Shown here piece after piece: positions 48,271 to 58,264 of a DNA stretch of 59,973 nucleotides. The stretch is from an uncultured Bacteroidales bacterium (GTDB taxonomy: Bacteria; Bacteroidota; Bacteroidia; Bacteroidales; Bacteroidaceae). The first letter of the stretch is position 1, and every line of letters starts with the position of its first letter. The notes under the pieces were generated by a model. The model was not told the origin of the DNA and ran no database searches. It worked only from the letters and a program-made list of their open reading frames with translations. The position numbers were made by a program, and so were the translations under genes. Location of the stretch: positions 1 through 59,973 of the forward strand of contig CADAJS010000026.1 of assembly GCA_902788315.1 (NCBI GenBank), written 5' to 3'.

Positions 48271-49410
48271 ATGAAGAAGACGACGCTTTTGATGCTGTTC
48301 GCCGTTCTTTTTATCGCGTGCGCGCGGAAAGGCGGACAGGAGACAACCCACTCGGCCGACGCCCTGTTCCAGCAGGGCGACTCGGCACTGCTCCGGGCTG
48401 CTGAATACAGCGACTCGGTGGAGATCCGCTATGCCCGTGGCCTGCAGGTGCGCTATGCCGGGGACGGCATTCACATCCTCATCTCGAATCCCGACCCCTC
48501 GGCTCCTCCTGCTCCGGCAGAGGAAATCGTGCTCACGGAGCCCCGTCGCCGCTTCATCTGCACCACCGCCTTGCAACTGGGCAACTTCGAGGTGCTGGGC
48601 CTGGAACGATACATCGTGGGCATGAACTCGCTGCGCAACCTCTTCTCGCCAGTGATGAAGGCTCAGATGGCACAGGGACAGACGGTGAAGATAGGCAGGG
48701 AGGGCAACTTCGACCTGGAGACCATCATTGCCCTGCAGCCCGACTTTATCTTCGTCTCTGCCTCCAAGCACGGCGGGTTCGAGGCATTGCGCGAGTGTGG
48801 CATCCCCCTCATCTCGCATCATGGCTACAAGGAGACCGACCCGTTGGGGCAGGCCGAGTGGATCAAGCTCGTGGGGCTGCTCACGGGCGAGACACGCCGT
48901 GCCAATGCTGTCTTTGCCGACATTGAGCAGAAGTATCTCACGCTGCGCGACGAGGTGGCCAGCCACTACAGCCGTCAGGAGAGCCGCCCCACGGTGATGT
49001 CCGGCCGGCAGATACGCGACGGGTGGTACATCGTCGGTGGGCGCAGCTATATGGCTCGCCTCTTCGAGGATGCCGGTGCCCGCTACGTCATGGGCGACAA
49101 TGAGGACTCGGGCGGCACCACACTCGACTTTGAGGCAGCCTATGCCCGAGGCATCCATGCCGATTTCTGGCAGACCGACGGCACCTTTCCCGGCGACTTC
49201 AGCCTTCAGGCACTCTCCGAGGAGGACGAGCGCTATGCCACGATGGATGCCTACCGCAGCCGACGGGTGCTCTTCTGCAACTTCTCTCAGGTGCCCTATC
49301 GCGAGCTGGGCGGAGTGCAGCCCCATCTGCTGCTGGCCGATTTCGTGAAGGCCTTCCATCCCGAGCTGTTACCCCATTATCATGCTAAATATTATCAATT
49401 GATACAATGA
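48271..49410 (+). CDS. btuF: BtuF-like corrinoid-binding lipoprotein
   Basis: ABC-transporter substrate-binding protein of 379 residues (periplasmic-binding type 2 fold). Lipobox LFAVLFIAC with Cys near residue 17. Two lobes are joined by a long helix: RFICTTALQLGNFEVLGLER, EGNFDLETIIALQPDFIFVS in the N-lobe and GWYIVGGRSYMARLFEDAGA in the C-lobe, as in BtuF/FecB proteins. Corrinoid specificity comes from context. ATG 48271 is chosen because it opens the signal peptide; an upstream in-frame ATG at 48202 lies before the hairpin. Overlaps the next gene by 4 nt. Confidence 0.82.
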   Translation: MKKTTLLMLFAVLFIACARKGGQETTHSADALFQQGDSALLRAAEYSDSVEIRYARGLQVRYAGDGIHILISNPDPSAPPAPAEEIVLTEPRRRFICTTALQLGNFEVLGLERYIVGMNSLRNLFSPVMKAQMAQGQTVKIGREGNFDLETIIALQPDFIFVSASKHGGFEALRECGIPLISHHGYKETDPLGQAEWIKLVGLLTGETRRANAVFADIEQKYLTLRDEVASHYSRQESRPTVMSGRQIRDGWYIVGGRSYMARLFEDAGARYVMGDNEDSGGTTLDFEAAYARGIHADFWQTDGTFPGDFSLQALSEEDERYATMDAYRSRRVLFCNFSQVPYRELGGVQPHLLLADFVKAFHPELLPHYHAKYYQLIQ

Positions 49411-49970
49411 AGATCTACACAAAGACTGGCGACGAGGGCCAGACCTCCCTCGTCGGAGGACAGCGCGTCAGCAAGACGTGCGAGCGACTGGAAAGTTATG
49501 GAACCATCGATGAGCTATGTTCCCATATCGGGCTGCTCATCACTTATTGCGACGCGAAGACCGACCGCGACTTCCTGCTCTCGCTGCAGGGCACGCTGTT
49601 TGTCGTAGGCGGCTACCTGGCTACGGACAACTCCCGGCGCGACGTACGTCCGGGAAACATCGTTACGGATGAGATGGTCTCCGACGTAGAGCGTGAGATC
49701 GATGCGCTTCAGGAGACGGTGCCGCCCCTGCGCCTCTTCATCCTGCCCGGCGGATGCCGCAGCGCAGCCCAGGCCCATGTGTGCCGTACCGTGTGCCGCC
49801 GTGCCGAACGTGAAATCCTGCGCCTTGCCGAGTCGGGGACCCAGGTGGACAGCCAGGTCATCCGATACGTGAACCGTCTGAGCGACTACTTTTTCGTCCT
49901 GGCACGCAAGTTGAATGTCGATGCCGGAGTGGAGGATATTGTGTGGAGGAGAAAGGACGCCCAGGAATGA
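49407..49970 (+). CDS. pduO: PduO-type cob(I)alamin adenosyltransferase
   Basis: Cytoplasmic ATP:corrinoid adenosyltransferase of 187 residues that makes adenosylcobalamin. The ATP-binding N-terminus MKIYTKTGDEGQTSLVGGQR, the family segment ESYGTIDELCSHIGL, FILPGGCRSAAQAHVCRTVC with RRAER, and NRLSDYFFVLARKLN are all present. It overlaps btuF (4 nt) and the second receptor gene (4 nt), coupling uptake with adenosylation. Confidence 0.93.
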   Translation: MKIYTKTGDEGQTSLVGGQRVSKTCERLESYGTIDELCSHIGLLITYCDAKTDRDFLLSLQGTLFVVGGYLATDNSRRDVRPGNIVTDEMVSDVEREIDALQETVPPLRLFILPGGCRSAAQAHVCRTVCRRAEREILRLAESGTQVDSQVIRYVNRLSDYFFVLARKLNVDAGVEDIVWRRKDAQE

Positions 49971-52069
49971 ACCGACAAATTGCATTTACCCTTGCCTCGC
50001 TGCTGGCCCTCAGTGCCGCAGCCGGGCCGGCAGATTCGTTACACGTCGTGTCGCTGAATCCAGTGGTCGTCACAGGCACGGGAACCTATCACAAGGCCGA
50101 CAACTCGCCCGTCGCTGTGCGCGTGATTTCGGCCAAAGAGTTGCGTGACGCCCAAGTGACCAACCTGCAGGACGCTCTCTCGCGCCTCACCTCGAACATC
50201 ACCACCCATACCAACGGCATGGGCACTTTCGTGAACTTCAATGGTGTGAGCGACGATTATATCCTGATTCTCGAGAACGGCAAGCGTGTGAGCGGCGATG
50301 ACCGCTGGGAACGCCTGAGCATGGGGGGCGTGAAGCGCATCGAGATATTCAGTGGTGCGGCCAGTGCTCTCTACGGCAGTGATGCCCTGGCCGGAGTGAT
50401 CAATGTGATTACCGACGACACTGCCGATCGTGTCGATGCCTCTTCGCGCACGCAGATGCGCAGCAAGGGACGCTTCGAACAGGACATTAACGTGGACGCC
50501 ACCGTGGGCCGCTTCTCCAGCCAGACCTCCTATACCCATCGGCAAGCCGACAATTGGCAGGTGAACCATTACCAAGCCTTCAGCGAGGGCGGTCGGGAGG
50601 TGTTGAAACTTACGGGACGTCCCATGTCCACAGCCTTCCGCAGCGAGAACCTCAGCCAGCAGATGGAGTGGCAGTTTGACTCCCGGTGGTCGGCCTACGT
50701 CAAGGGCAACCTCTACGACAACATCACCCTGCGCCCCCGCACCGCCTCGTACTTCACCCAGAAGAAGACGACCGACAGCTCTACGGGCGAGACCACCTAT
50801 TCCTATACCTCGCGGCAGGCCTACGCCTACGACCTGCACCATCGTTCCTACAGCTACGGTGGCGGAGCGCGCTGGGCACCCAATGCACGGACGCATGTCT
50901 ATCTGGACGTTCAGAGCGACAACTTCCGCTCTGATTATGACTACTGGCAGACGGCTGATGCCGAGGCCTACGACGAGACACGCAAACGCACTCATTACAC
51001 CAACGAGACACTGCGTGGTATCTTCCGCCTCTCCAGCCGCAACAAGCTCTCGGCCGGCACGGAATTCGTACAGGAAAGCCTCACCAGCCAGAGCGACCAT
51101 ATCGACGGGGAGCACACCCGGACGTACAACGTCTTTGCCCAGGACGAAGTACGCATCGTGCGAGGACTGGAGGGAGTCGTGGGCCTGCGCTACACGTATA
51201 ACGACAATTTCGGCTCCCGCCTCACGCCCAATGCCGGACTCTTCTACCACACGGGCCTCTTCCGTGTGCGTGCCAGCTATGCCGCCGGCTACCGCACCCC
51301 CACGCTCTCCCAGCTCTATGCCACCGACCAAGCCAAGACAGCGGCCCGCTATACGCTCTACAACCCCTCGCTCGAGCCCGAGAAAAACCACTTCTGGAAT
51401 GCGAACGTTGAGTACGGCAATCACTGGATGCACCTGAGCCTGAGCGGATTCATCAACAAGATCCGTGACATGATCAACTATCGTACGATGACGCAGGCCG
51501 AGGTGGACGGCGATGCCCGTCTGACAGGTCTCTTCAACGAAGGATGGACCACCATCCGTCAGCGTGACAATATCGACAAGGCTACGCTTCAGGGCTTCAG
51601 CACGAATGTCAAGTTCCTGCTTCCGCAGGGATTCTCCATTGGCGGCGGCTATACGTTTACCGACTCAGAAGCCGAGACCCGCACGCTCAACAAGACCACT
51701 CAGCGCTACGAGACCACGCACACCGATGTGGACAAATCGGTGAAGCATGTGGGCAATGTGCTTGCCTCGTGGGACCATTCGTGGAACCGTCATCACCTGA
51801 ACGTGACGATGAACGGCCACCTGCAGGGACGTCGCTTCAGCAGCACCTACGGCTATGCCGACGGCTACAGCCAGTGGGACCTCAGCGTGAAGCATTCCGT
51901 CAGCCTGCGCCAGTTCATACTCGAGCCGGGCGTGGGTATCGAGAACCTCTTCAACATGCGGGACACCGCACCGTGGAACTCCAACTATTCCACCATCAAT
52001 CCCGGTCGTTCCTTCCTCGTCAGCCTCACGCTGAGGTTTCATGATGCATCGGGGAACACATCGAAATGA
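49967..52069 (+). CDS. BtuB-like TonB-dependent corrinoid receptor (second copy)
   Basis: Outer-membrane receptor of 700 residues. Signal peptide (QIAFTLASLLALSAAAG), then LNPVVVTGTGTYHKAD (TonB box region), the plug with GVSDDYILILENGKRVSGDD and IEIFSGAASALYGSDALAGV, and a barrel ending FLVSLTLRFHDASGNTSK. It is clearly related to but diverged from the receptor at 44781, so the two probably take different corrinoids. The ATG at 49967 overlaps the pduO stop (ATGA) and opens the signal peptide. Confidence 0.88.
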   Translation: MNRQIAFTLASLLALSAAAGPADSLHVVSLNPVVVTGTGTYHKADNSPVAVRVISAKELRDAQVTNLQDALSRLTSNITTHTNGMGTFVNFNGVSDDYILILENGKRVSGDDRWERLSMGGVKRIEIFSGAASALYGSDALAGVINVITDDTADRVDASSRTQMRSKGRFEQDINVDATVGRFSSQTSYTHRQADNWQVNHYQAFSEGGREVLKLTGRPMSTAFRSENLSQQMEWQFDSRWSAYVKGNLYDNITLRPRTASYFTQKKTTDSSTGETTYSYTSRQAYAYDLHHRSYSYGGGARWAPNARTHVYLDVQSDNFRSDYDYWQTADAEAYDETRKRTHYTNETLRGIFRLSSRNKLSAGTEFVQESLTSQSDHIDGEHTRTYNVFAQDEVRIVRGLEGVVGLRYTYNDNFGSRLTPNAGLFYHTGLFRVRASYAAGYRTPTLSQLYATDQAKTAARYTLYNPSLEPEKNHFWNANVEYGNHWMHLSLSGFINKIRDMINYRTMTQAEVDGDARLTGLFNEGWTTIRQRDNIDKATLQGFSTNVKFLLPQGFSIGGGYTFTDSEAETRTLNKTTQRYETTHTDVDKSVKHVGNVLASWDHSWNRHHLNVTMNGHLQGRRFSSTYGYADGYSQWDLSVKHSVSLRQFILEPGVGIENLFNMRDTAPWNSNYSTINPGRSFLVSLTLRFHDASGNTSK

Positions 52070-52090
52070 ACGCAATAAAATAAAGTGACA

Positions 52091-53500
52091 ATGAGAATCT
52101 ATGTGGCCGGTATCGGGCCCGGCTCGCCCGAAGACATCACTCCTGCCGTGCAGCAGGCGATAGGGGAGAGCGATGCCGTCGTGGGCTATAAGTATTACTT
52201 CCGCTTCATCCTGCCTTATATGAAGGCCGGTGCCGAGCGAGTGGACACGGGCATGCGCCGTGAGCGGGAACGTGCGGAGCAGGCTTTCCAGCTGGCCGAG
52301 CAGGGCCGCACCGTCTGCGTCATCTCCAGTGGCGATGCGGGCATCTATGGCATGGCCCCGCTGCTCTATGAGATGAAGCGCGAGCGGCAGTCGGCAGTGG
52401 AAATCATCCCGCTGCCGGGCATCAGCGCCTTCCAGAAGGCGGCCTCGCTCCTGGGTGCTCCGATGGGACACGACTTCTGCGTCGTCTCCCTGAGCGACCT
52501 GATGACGCCGTGGGCCTTGATCGAACGTCGCATCCGTGCTGCAGCCGCAGCCGATTTCATTACGGCAGTCTATAACCCGCGCAGCGAGGAACGCTACTGG
52601 CAACTGCACCGCCTGAAAGAGATCTTCTTGCAGGAGAGGGAGGGAAGGACGCCTGTAGGCTATGTGCGGCAGGCAGGACGTGAGGGGCAGGAAGTGAAGA
52701 CCACGACGCTGGCCAGCCTGGACCCCGAGGATATCGACATGTTCACCGTGGTGATAATCGGTAACAGCCAGTCCTTCCTTTGGGAAGGGAAGTTCATTAC
52801 TCCCCGTGGTTATTATGCCGCCCCGGGCCGGAAAGGGGAGGACGGCGTTTCGGGCATCGGGCAGTCGATAATGATACGGTCGTTCCAGACCATCCGAAGC
52901 CAGCTGCAGGAGCCCGACCAGCCCTTGTGGCGACTCTGGCCGCTGTTGCACGCCATCCATACGACGGCCGACTTCGATATGGAACGCCTGCTCTGGATGG
53001 ACGATGAGGCCACAGAACGCATGTATCGCAGCGTGGAGCGCGGCGAGGTGAAGACGATCGTCACGGACGTATCCATGGTGGCCAGTGGCCTGCGCAAGGG
53101 CGCTCTCCAGCGTCTGGGGCTTGAGGTAGTCAGCTACATCAACGACCCGCGTGGAGCGGAGATGGCCTCTGCCGGGGGAATTACCCGGGCACAGGCCGGC
53201 ATGCGGCTGGCAGCCGAGGAACACCCCGATGCCCTGTTTGCCTTTGGCAATGCACCGACGGCTCTGCTTGAGCTGTGCAGGCTGATGCGACGGGGAAAGT
53301 GCCGCCCGGCGGGTATCGTGGCCGCCCCCGTAGGTTTTGTCCATGTGGAGGAGAGCAAGCATGCAGTCAAGCCCTTCCGTGACCTGCCTAAGATAATCAT
53401 CGAGGGCCGCAAGGGAGGGAGCAATCTGGCTGCCACGCTGGTGAACAGCATCCTGACCTATGACGATGCGGCTGCCTTGAAACCCGGACGAGACGTATGA
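52091..53500 (+). CDS. Fused CobJ (C17-methyltransferase) and CbiC (methylmutase)
   Basis: Two corrin-ring enzymes in one 469-residue chain. Residues 1-235 are a SAM-dependent tetrapyrrole methylase of the CobJ/CbiH type (IYVAGIGPGSPEDITP, VISSGDAGIYGMAP, PLPGISAFQKAASLLGAP, TAVYNPRS), which methylates C17 with ring contraction. Residues about 265-469 are precorrin-8X methylmutase CbiC/CobH (TDVSMVASGLRKGAL, AFGNAPTALLEL, GIVAAPVGFVHVEESK). These two steps are not consecutive, so the fusion probably serves balanced expression. ATG 52091 is preferred over an in-frame GTG at 52085. Confidence 0.93.
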   Translation: MRIYVAGIGPGSPEDITPAVQQAIGESDAVVGYKYYFRFILPYMKAGAERVDTGMRRERERAEQAFQLAEQGRTVCVISSGDAGIYGMAPLLYEMKRERQSAVEIIPLPGISAFQKAASLLGAPMGHDFCVVSLSDLMTPWALIERRIRAAAAADFITAVYNPRSEERYWQLHRLKEIFLQEREGRTPVGYVRQAGREGQEVKTTTLASLDPEDIDMFTVVIIGNSQSFLWEGKFITPRGYYAAPGRKGEDGVSGIGQSIMIRSFQTIRSQLQEPDQPLWRLWPLLHAIHTTADFDMERLLWMDDEATERMYRSVERGEVKTIVTDVSMVASGLRKGALQRLGLEVVSYINDPRGAEMASAGGITRAQAGMRLAAEEHPDALFAFGNAPTALLELCRLMRRGKCRPAGIVAAPVGFVHVEESKHAVKPFRDLPKIIIEGRKGGSNLAATLVNSILTYDDAAALKPGRDV

Positions 53501-54723
53501 CACGCAAGCGCTTTGTCATCATAGGAATCAGCGATTGCGGACAGCCCTTCTTCCCACCGGAGGTCGCAGCAATCATCACCGCAGGGAAGGTGTTCTCGGG
53601 CGGTGAGCGGCATCATGAAATCGTGAGAGGCCTGCTGCCTGCTGGGTACAGATGGATAGACATACGAGTCCCGCTACGCGAGGTCTTCCGGCAGTATGAG
53701 GCGTGTTTTGCCGCGAATGCCGAGGATATCATCGTTTTTGCCTCGGGCGACCCCTTCTTCTATGGCTTTGCCTCTACCATCCGGCGCGAGTGTCCTGCGG
53801 TTCCGCTGACGGTATTCCCGGCCTTCAACTCCCTGCAGATGCTGGCCCATCGCATGCAGCTTCCCTATGAACGTATGCGGGCCGTATCCGTTACCGGGCG
53901 TCCCTGGGATGCCCTGGACGAGGCGCTCATCCAGGGCGAGCCTCTCATCGGATGCCTCACCGACCGGCACAAGACGCCGCAGGCCATCTGGCAGCGCATG
54001 CAGGACTACGGATTCAGCAACTATACGATGACCGTGGGCGAGAATCTGGGTAACGAGGAGACCGAACGTGTGAGAACTTTCACGCCCGGCGATGCGATGC
54101 CTGATGCGGAGTTCTGCTTCCCCAACTGCCTTATCCTGTGCCGAACGGCGTTGAGGGAACGTCCTTTCGGACTGCCCGAGCAGGACTTCCATCTGCTCGA
54201 CGGACGGGCCAGGATGATTACGAAGATGCCTATCCGCCTGCTCTCCCTCTCGATGCTCGACCTCCGTGGGCGACAGTCCTTCTGGGATATCGGCTTCTGT
54301 ACGGGCAGCGTGAGCATCGAGGCCAAGTTGCAGTTTCCGCATCTCCGCGTGACTGCCTTCGAGGTACGCGAGGAGGGACGAAGTCTGATGGAGCAGAATA
54401 GTCGTAGGTTCGGTACGCCAGGAATTACCACGGTCATCGGCGATTTTCTGGAGGCCGACCTTTCTCATTATCCCGCACCCGAGGCGGTGTTCATCGGAGG
54501 ACATGGTGGCAGGCTGCGGGAGATGGTGGCGCGGCTGAGCACCGTGATGCAACCAGGCTGTACACTGGTGTTCAACTCGGTGACAGACGAGAGTCGGACG
54601 ATGTTCCTCCGAAGCGTGGAGCCGACCGGCCTCCAGTTTGCCGGGCAGACACAGATTACCATCGATACCCATAACCCCATCGTCATCCTCAAGGCGACGA
54701 AACCAATCAGCGAACAATCATGA
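53497..54723 (+). CDS. cobL: CobL-type precorrin-6Y methyltransferase (CbiE-CbiT)
   Basis: Bifunctional enzyme of 408 residues. The N-terminal CbiE part (FVIIGISDCGQPFFPPEV, VFASGDPFFYGFAST, PAFNSLQMLAHRMQLP, VSVTGRPW) methylates C5; the C-terminal CbiT part (about 215-408: DIGFCTGSVSIEAKL, FIGGHGGRLREMV, LVFNSVTDESRTMF) methylates C15 and decarboxylates the acetate side chain. Common architecture (CobL). Overlaps both neighbours by 4 nt. Confidence 0.93.
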   Translation: MTRKRFVIIGISDCGQPFFPPEVAAIITAGKVFSGGERHHEIVRGLLPAGYRWIDIRVPLREVFRQYEACFAANAEDIIVFASGDPFFYGFASTIRRECPAVPLTVFPAFNSLQMLAHRMQLPYERMRAVSVTGRPWDALDEALIQGEPLIGCLTDRHKTPQAIWQRMQDYGFSNYTMTVGENLGNEETERVRTFTPGDAMPDAEFCFPNCLILCRTALRERPFGLPEQDFHLLDGRARMITKMPIRLLSLSMLDLRGRQSFWDIGFCTGSVSIEAKLQFPHLRVTAFEVREEGRSLMEQNSRRFGTPGITTVIGDFLEADLSHYPAPEAVFIGGHGGRLREMVARLSTVMQPGCTLVFNSVTDESRTMFLRSVEPTGLQFAGQTQITIDTHNPIVILKATKPISEQS

Positions 54724-56492
54724 TACGAATAGAGACTATAAACGAAGCGGGCCGGCGACTGGCCCAGCTTATCGAACGCGAGGATATCCCGTTTGAGGGC
54801 GAAGCCATCGTCTTCATCGGTGCGCTGGGAATCTGCGTGAGGCGGATTCAGGAACTTGTCCACGACAAATATAGCGACCCGGCAATCGTTTGCGTGGACT
54901 CCACGGGACGCTATGTAATCCCGGTGTTGAGCGGCCATGTGGGCGGAGCGAACGAGCTGGCACGCCAGATTGCAATGGTCACGGGCGGCGAGGCTGTGAT
55001 AACCACCCAGAGCGACAATGCCGGCCTGTGGGCTTTGGACACGCTGGCCCGCGACAACGGCTGGAACATGAAGCGCCTGCCCCGGACAGCGATGAACCAT
55101 GCCATTGCCGCCTTTGTGAACCGATGTTCCACGGCACTTGTCGTCGAGTGTGAGGACGAGGGCACACGACGGTTGGAGCAGACATTGCCTGCTCATGTGC
55201 GCCTCTTTCACAGTTACAATGACTATCGCACGGCCGCAGCCTCGGGCAATCAGTTCGGACTCCTCCTGATTGTTTCGCCCCGCGTGTATCCGTCCCAGGC
55301 GGTGCCAGTGTTGCACTATTACCCGAAATGCCTCCATCTGGGCGTCGGGTGTCAGAAGGATGCCCCGGTGGAGATTGCCGCCCAGCTGCTCGGCGAGTTG
55401 CGTACGGCAGGCTACGCCCCCGAGTCCATTGCCACGATAGGGAGCATAGAACTGAAGCGGGACGAACCGCTGCTGGCCACCTTGGCCGGGATGATGCCTT
55501 GGGCACAGCTGGAAATATACTCCGCAGAAGAACTGAGCCGGGTGAAGATACCCAATCCGAGCCAGCGGGTGTTCGAGGTGACGGGCTGCTACGGAGTGGC
55601 CGAGGCTTCGGCCATGGCTCCCAATATCCACTCGATGCTTGTCATCGAAAAGCAGAAGGGCAGCATGACCCTCGATGGGAAGATCAGTCATTACACCTTT
55701 GCCTTGGCCCGTGACGGCGAGAACGTGCGACGGGGACATGTGGAGATTGTGGGAGCTGGCCCGGGCGATCCCGACTTGGTGAGCGTGCGCGGCCGCCGTT
55801 TCCTGGAACAGGCCGACCTCATCCTCTATGCAGGCAGTCTGGTGCCGCGCCAGCTGACGGCCTGTGCCAAGCGAGGTGCCGTTGTCCGCAGCAGTGCCCG
55901 CATGACGCTCCAGGAGCAGTTTGCCCTGATGAAAGACTTCTACGACCGCGGGCTGCTGGTGGTGCGCCTCCATACCGGCGATCCCAGCATCTACGGCGCA
56001 ATACAGGAGCAGATGGCCTTCTTCGACCGGTACGCCATGGATTATCACATCACGCCGGGCATCAGCAGCTTCCTGGCTGCAGCGGCCTGCCTGCGCAGTC
56101 AGTTCACCATCCCCGGGCGGTGCCAGACGATTATCCTTACCCGAGGCGAGGGGCGCACACCCGTTCCCGAGCGCGAACGCCTGCGCCTCCTGGCGGCTCA
56201 CCGGTGTACGATGTGTATCTTCCTCTCGGTCTCCCTGGCCCCGCAGGTCCGGGATGAACTGCTTGCCGGAGGCTATCCCCCCGAAACGCCCGTGGCGGTA
56301 TGCCACCGGCTGACGTGGCAGGACCAGCGCATCTATCGCGGTCAGCTCCGCGAGTTGGCCGAGATCGTCCGTCAGCACCAGCTCACGCTGACCACCCTAA
56401 TTGTCGTGGGCGAGGCCATAGACAACCGCAAGGGACTGAGCCGACTCTACGACGAACATTTCACTCATCTCTTCCGCAAGGGAGATTCCTAA
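54720..56492 (+). CDS. Fused CbiG hydrolase and CobM/CbiF C11-methyltransferase
   Basis: A 590-residue fusion of two consecutive anaerobic-pathway enzymes. The CbiG part (about 1-320) has AIVFIGALGICVRRI, VVCV-like strand and VIPVLSGHVGGANELAR, then its C-terminal segment CLHLGVGCQKDAPVEI and TGCYGVAEASAM; it opens the ring-A delta-lactone and releases acetaldehyde. The CobM part (about 340-590) has EIVGAGPGDPDLVSVRG, LHTGDPSIYGAIQEQM, TPGISSFLAAAACL and TILTRGEGRTPVPE. Presence of CbiG marks the oxygen-independent route. Confidence 0.93.
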   Translation: MIRIETINEAGRRLAQLIEREDIPFEGEAIVFIGALGICVRRIQELVHDKYSDPAIVCVDSTGRYVIPVLSGHVGGANELARQIAMVTGGEAVITTQSDNAGLWALDTLARDNGWNMKRLPRTAMNHAIAAFVNRCSTALVVECEDEGTRRLEQTLPAHVRLFHSYNDYRTAAASGNQFGLLLIVSPRVYPSQAVPVLHYYPKCLHLGVGCQKDAPVEIAAQLLGELRTAGYAPESIATIGSIELKRDEPLLATLAGMMPWAQLEIYSAEELSRVKIPNPSQRVFEVTGCYGVAEASAMAPNIHSMLVIEKQKGSMTLDGKISHYTFALARDGENVRRGHVEIVGAGPGDPDLVSVRGRRFLEQADLILYAGSLVPRQLTACAKRGAVVRSSARMTLQEQFALMKDFYDRGLLVVRLHTGDPSIYGAIQEQMAFFDRYAMDYHITPGISSFLAAAACLRSQFTIPGRCQTIILTRGEGRTPVPERERLRLLAAHRCTMCIFLSVSLAPQVRDELLAGGYPPETPVAVCHRLTWQDQRIYRGQLRELAEIVRQHQLTLTTLIVVGEAIDNRKGLSRLYDEHFTHLFRKGDS

Positions 56493-56509
56493 CGTAACCG
56501 GCAGCAGAC

Positions 56510-58264
56510 ATGATACTCATCTTCGGTGGTACCACGGAAGGACGTCTCGCAGTGGAAGTCTGCGAGCAGGCGGGCAAGCCTTATTACTACTCCACGAAAG
56601 GCGAGAGCCAGCAGGTGGAGATGGAGGCTGGCATCCGCCTCACCGGCGCTATGACGGCTGAGGATATTGCCTCCTTCTGCCGTTCGAAGGAAATCCGTTG
56701 TATCATAGATGCAGCCCATCCCTTTGCCGAGAACCTGCATCAGGCGATTGCCGAGGCGGGCCTTCCCGTAATTCGTCTCGGCCGCAACCTGGGTCGGCAC
56801 ATGGAGGGCGTGGAATATTGCCACGACTATGCCGATGCCGTGGAACGCCTGAGACGCGAAAGTCCTCGAAGGCTCCTGGCCCTGACAGGCGTAAACAGCA
56901 TTGCGCGCTTGAAGGAGTATTGGCTCGAGCATCCCACAATTTTCCGCATCCTAAATCGTGTCGAGAGTCTGGCTGTGGCAGACGACGCTGGCTTCCCGCG
57001 CGCGTACCTTATTTATTATAGGGAGGACGGTGAACTCCCAAGCATGGAGGAGGAGAAGGATCTGATGCAGCATCTGGGCTGCGATGCCCTGCTTACCAAA
57101 CAGAGTGGCGGGCAAGGTGGCTTTGAGGCAAAGGTATCCGCGGCCTTGCAGCTCGACATGAAAGTCTTTGTCATTGAGGCTCCACGCCTACCCGATACGT
57201 GGCAGGTGGTGACGGGACGTCATGGCCTGCGGCGTGCCATAGAGCACCTCGTACCCGACTTTTTTCCCCTCAGAACCGGTCTCACCACTGGCGCTTGCGC
57301 CACTGCGGCCACGAAGGCTGCAGTGCTCTCATTGCTTCGTCGCGAAGTGCCTTCCGAGGTGGACTTGTCTTTGCCCGACGGTGAGATAATCTCTGTGCCG
57401 GTGTCTGTCGAGGGAGAAGGAGTGGCGTCGGTGGTAAAGGATTTTAGCGACGACCCCGACGTGACACGCGGTTGCCGCATCACGTCGCACGTAGCTTATT
57501 CGCCTGCCGACCGTCACGGCGTGACATTCCTGCAGGGGAGGGGCGTGGGGCGTGTGACACTGCCGGGGCTGGGCATCCCTGTGGGCGAACCAGCCATTAA
57601 CCCTACGCCTCGCGAGATGATAACTCGTGAGGTGAGAGCGCTGACATCGGCCGATGTGGACGTTGTCCTCTCCGTAGAGGGTGGTGAGGAACTGGCCGAG
57701 CGCACCTTTAACAGCCGTGTTGGTGTGGTGGGTGGCATCAGTATCATCGGCACGTCGGGTATCGTGTCTCCCTTCAGCAACGAGGCTTTTGTAGAGAGCA
57801 TCGGGAGAGAACTGGAGGTGGCGCGTGCCATGGGACTGAGTGAAGTGGGCCTCGTCTCGGGCAAGCGGGGCGAGGAAGCTCTCCTGGCCGAGGAGCCCTC
57901 CTTGCGTGTGATTCATTATGGCAATTTTGTCGGCGAGGCACTTTGCAAGGCATCGCAGCTTGGTTTCCGCCGCGTAGTGCTCGGAGTGATGATAGGCAAG
58001 GCAGTGAAACTGGCCGAGGGACACCTGGACACACACTCTCACAAGGTACTGATGAACCGCAGCTTCCTAACACAGCTGGCCACGGAGGCGGGCGTGGCGG
58101 ACGCCGCCGAGCGTATTGCCCGCATAACGATGGCGCGCGAGCTGTACGCCTGTATGCCCGAGCCGTTCTTTTCGCGTATCAAGGAGTTGTGTCTGGCACA
58201 TTGTAGAACCGTATTCCCCCGGGGGAAAATAGAATTCCGACTGATATGCGACAAAACGGCGTAA
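56510..58264 (+). CDS. Fused CobK/CbiJ reductase and CbiD C1-methyltransferase
   Basis: A 584-residue fusion. Residues 1-245 are precorrin-6A reductase (ILIFGGTTEGRLAVEVCEQA, IDAAHPFAENLHQAIAEAG, LALTGVNSIARLKEY, LTKQSGGQGGFEAKV). Residues about 250-584 are CbiD (RTGLTTGACATAATKAAVLS, GEPAINPTPREMITREV, GISIIGTSGIVSPFSNEAF), which methylates C1 in the anaerobic pathway. Starts 17 nt after the CbiG-CobM gene and overlaps btuC by 19 nt. Confidence 0.93.
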   Translation: MILIFGGTTEGRLAVEVCEQAGKPYYYSTKGESQQVEMEAGIRLTGAMTAEDIASFCRSKEIRCIIDAAHPFAENLHQAIAEAGLPVIRLGRNLGRHMEGVEYCHDYADAVERLRRESPRRLLALTGVNSIARLKEYWLEHPTIFRILNRVESLAVADDAGFPRAYLIYYREDGELPSMEEEKDLMQHLGCDALLTKQSGGQGGFEAKVSAALQLDMKVFVIEAPRLPDTWQVVTGRHGLRRAIEHLVPDFFPLRTGLTTGACATAATKAAVLSLLRREVPSEVDLSLPDGEIISVPVSVEGEGVASVVKDFSDDPDVTRGCRITSHVAYSPADRHGVTFLQGRGVGRVTLPGLGIPVGEPAINPTPREMITREVRALTSADVDVVLSVEGGEELAERTFNSRVGVVGGISIIGTSGIVSPFSNEAFVESIGRELEVARAMGLSEVGLVSGKRGEEALLAEEPSLRVIHYGNFVGEALCKASQLGFRRVVLGVMIGKAVKLAEGHLDTHSHKVLMNRSFLTQLATEAGVADAAERIARITMARELYACMPEPFFSRIKELCLAHCRTVFPRGKIEFRLICDKTA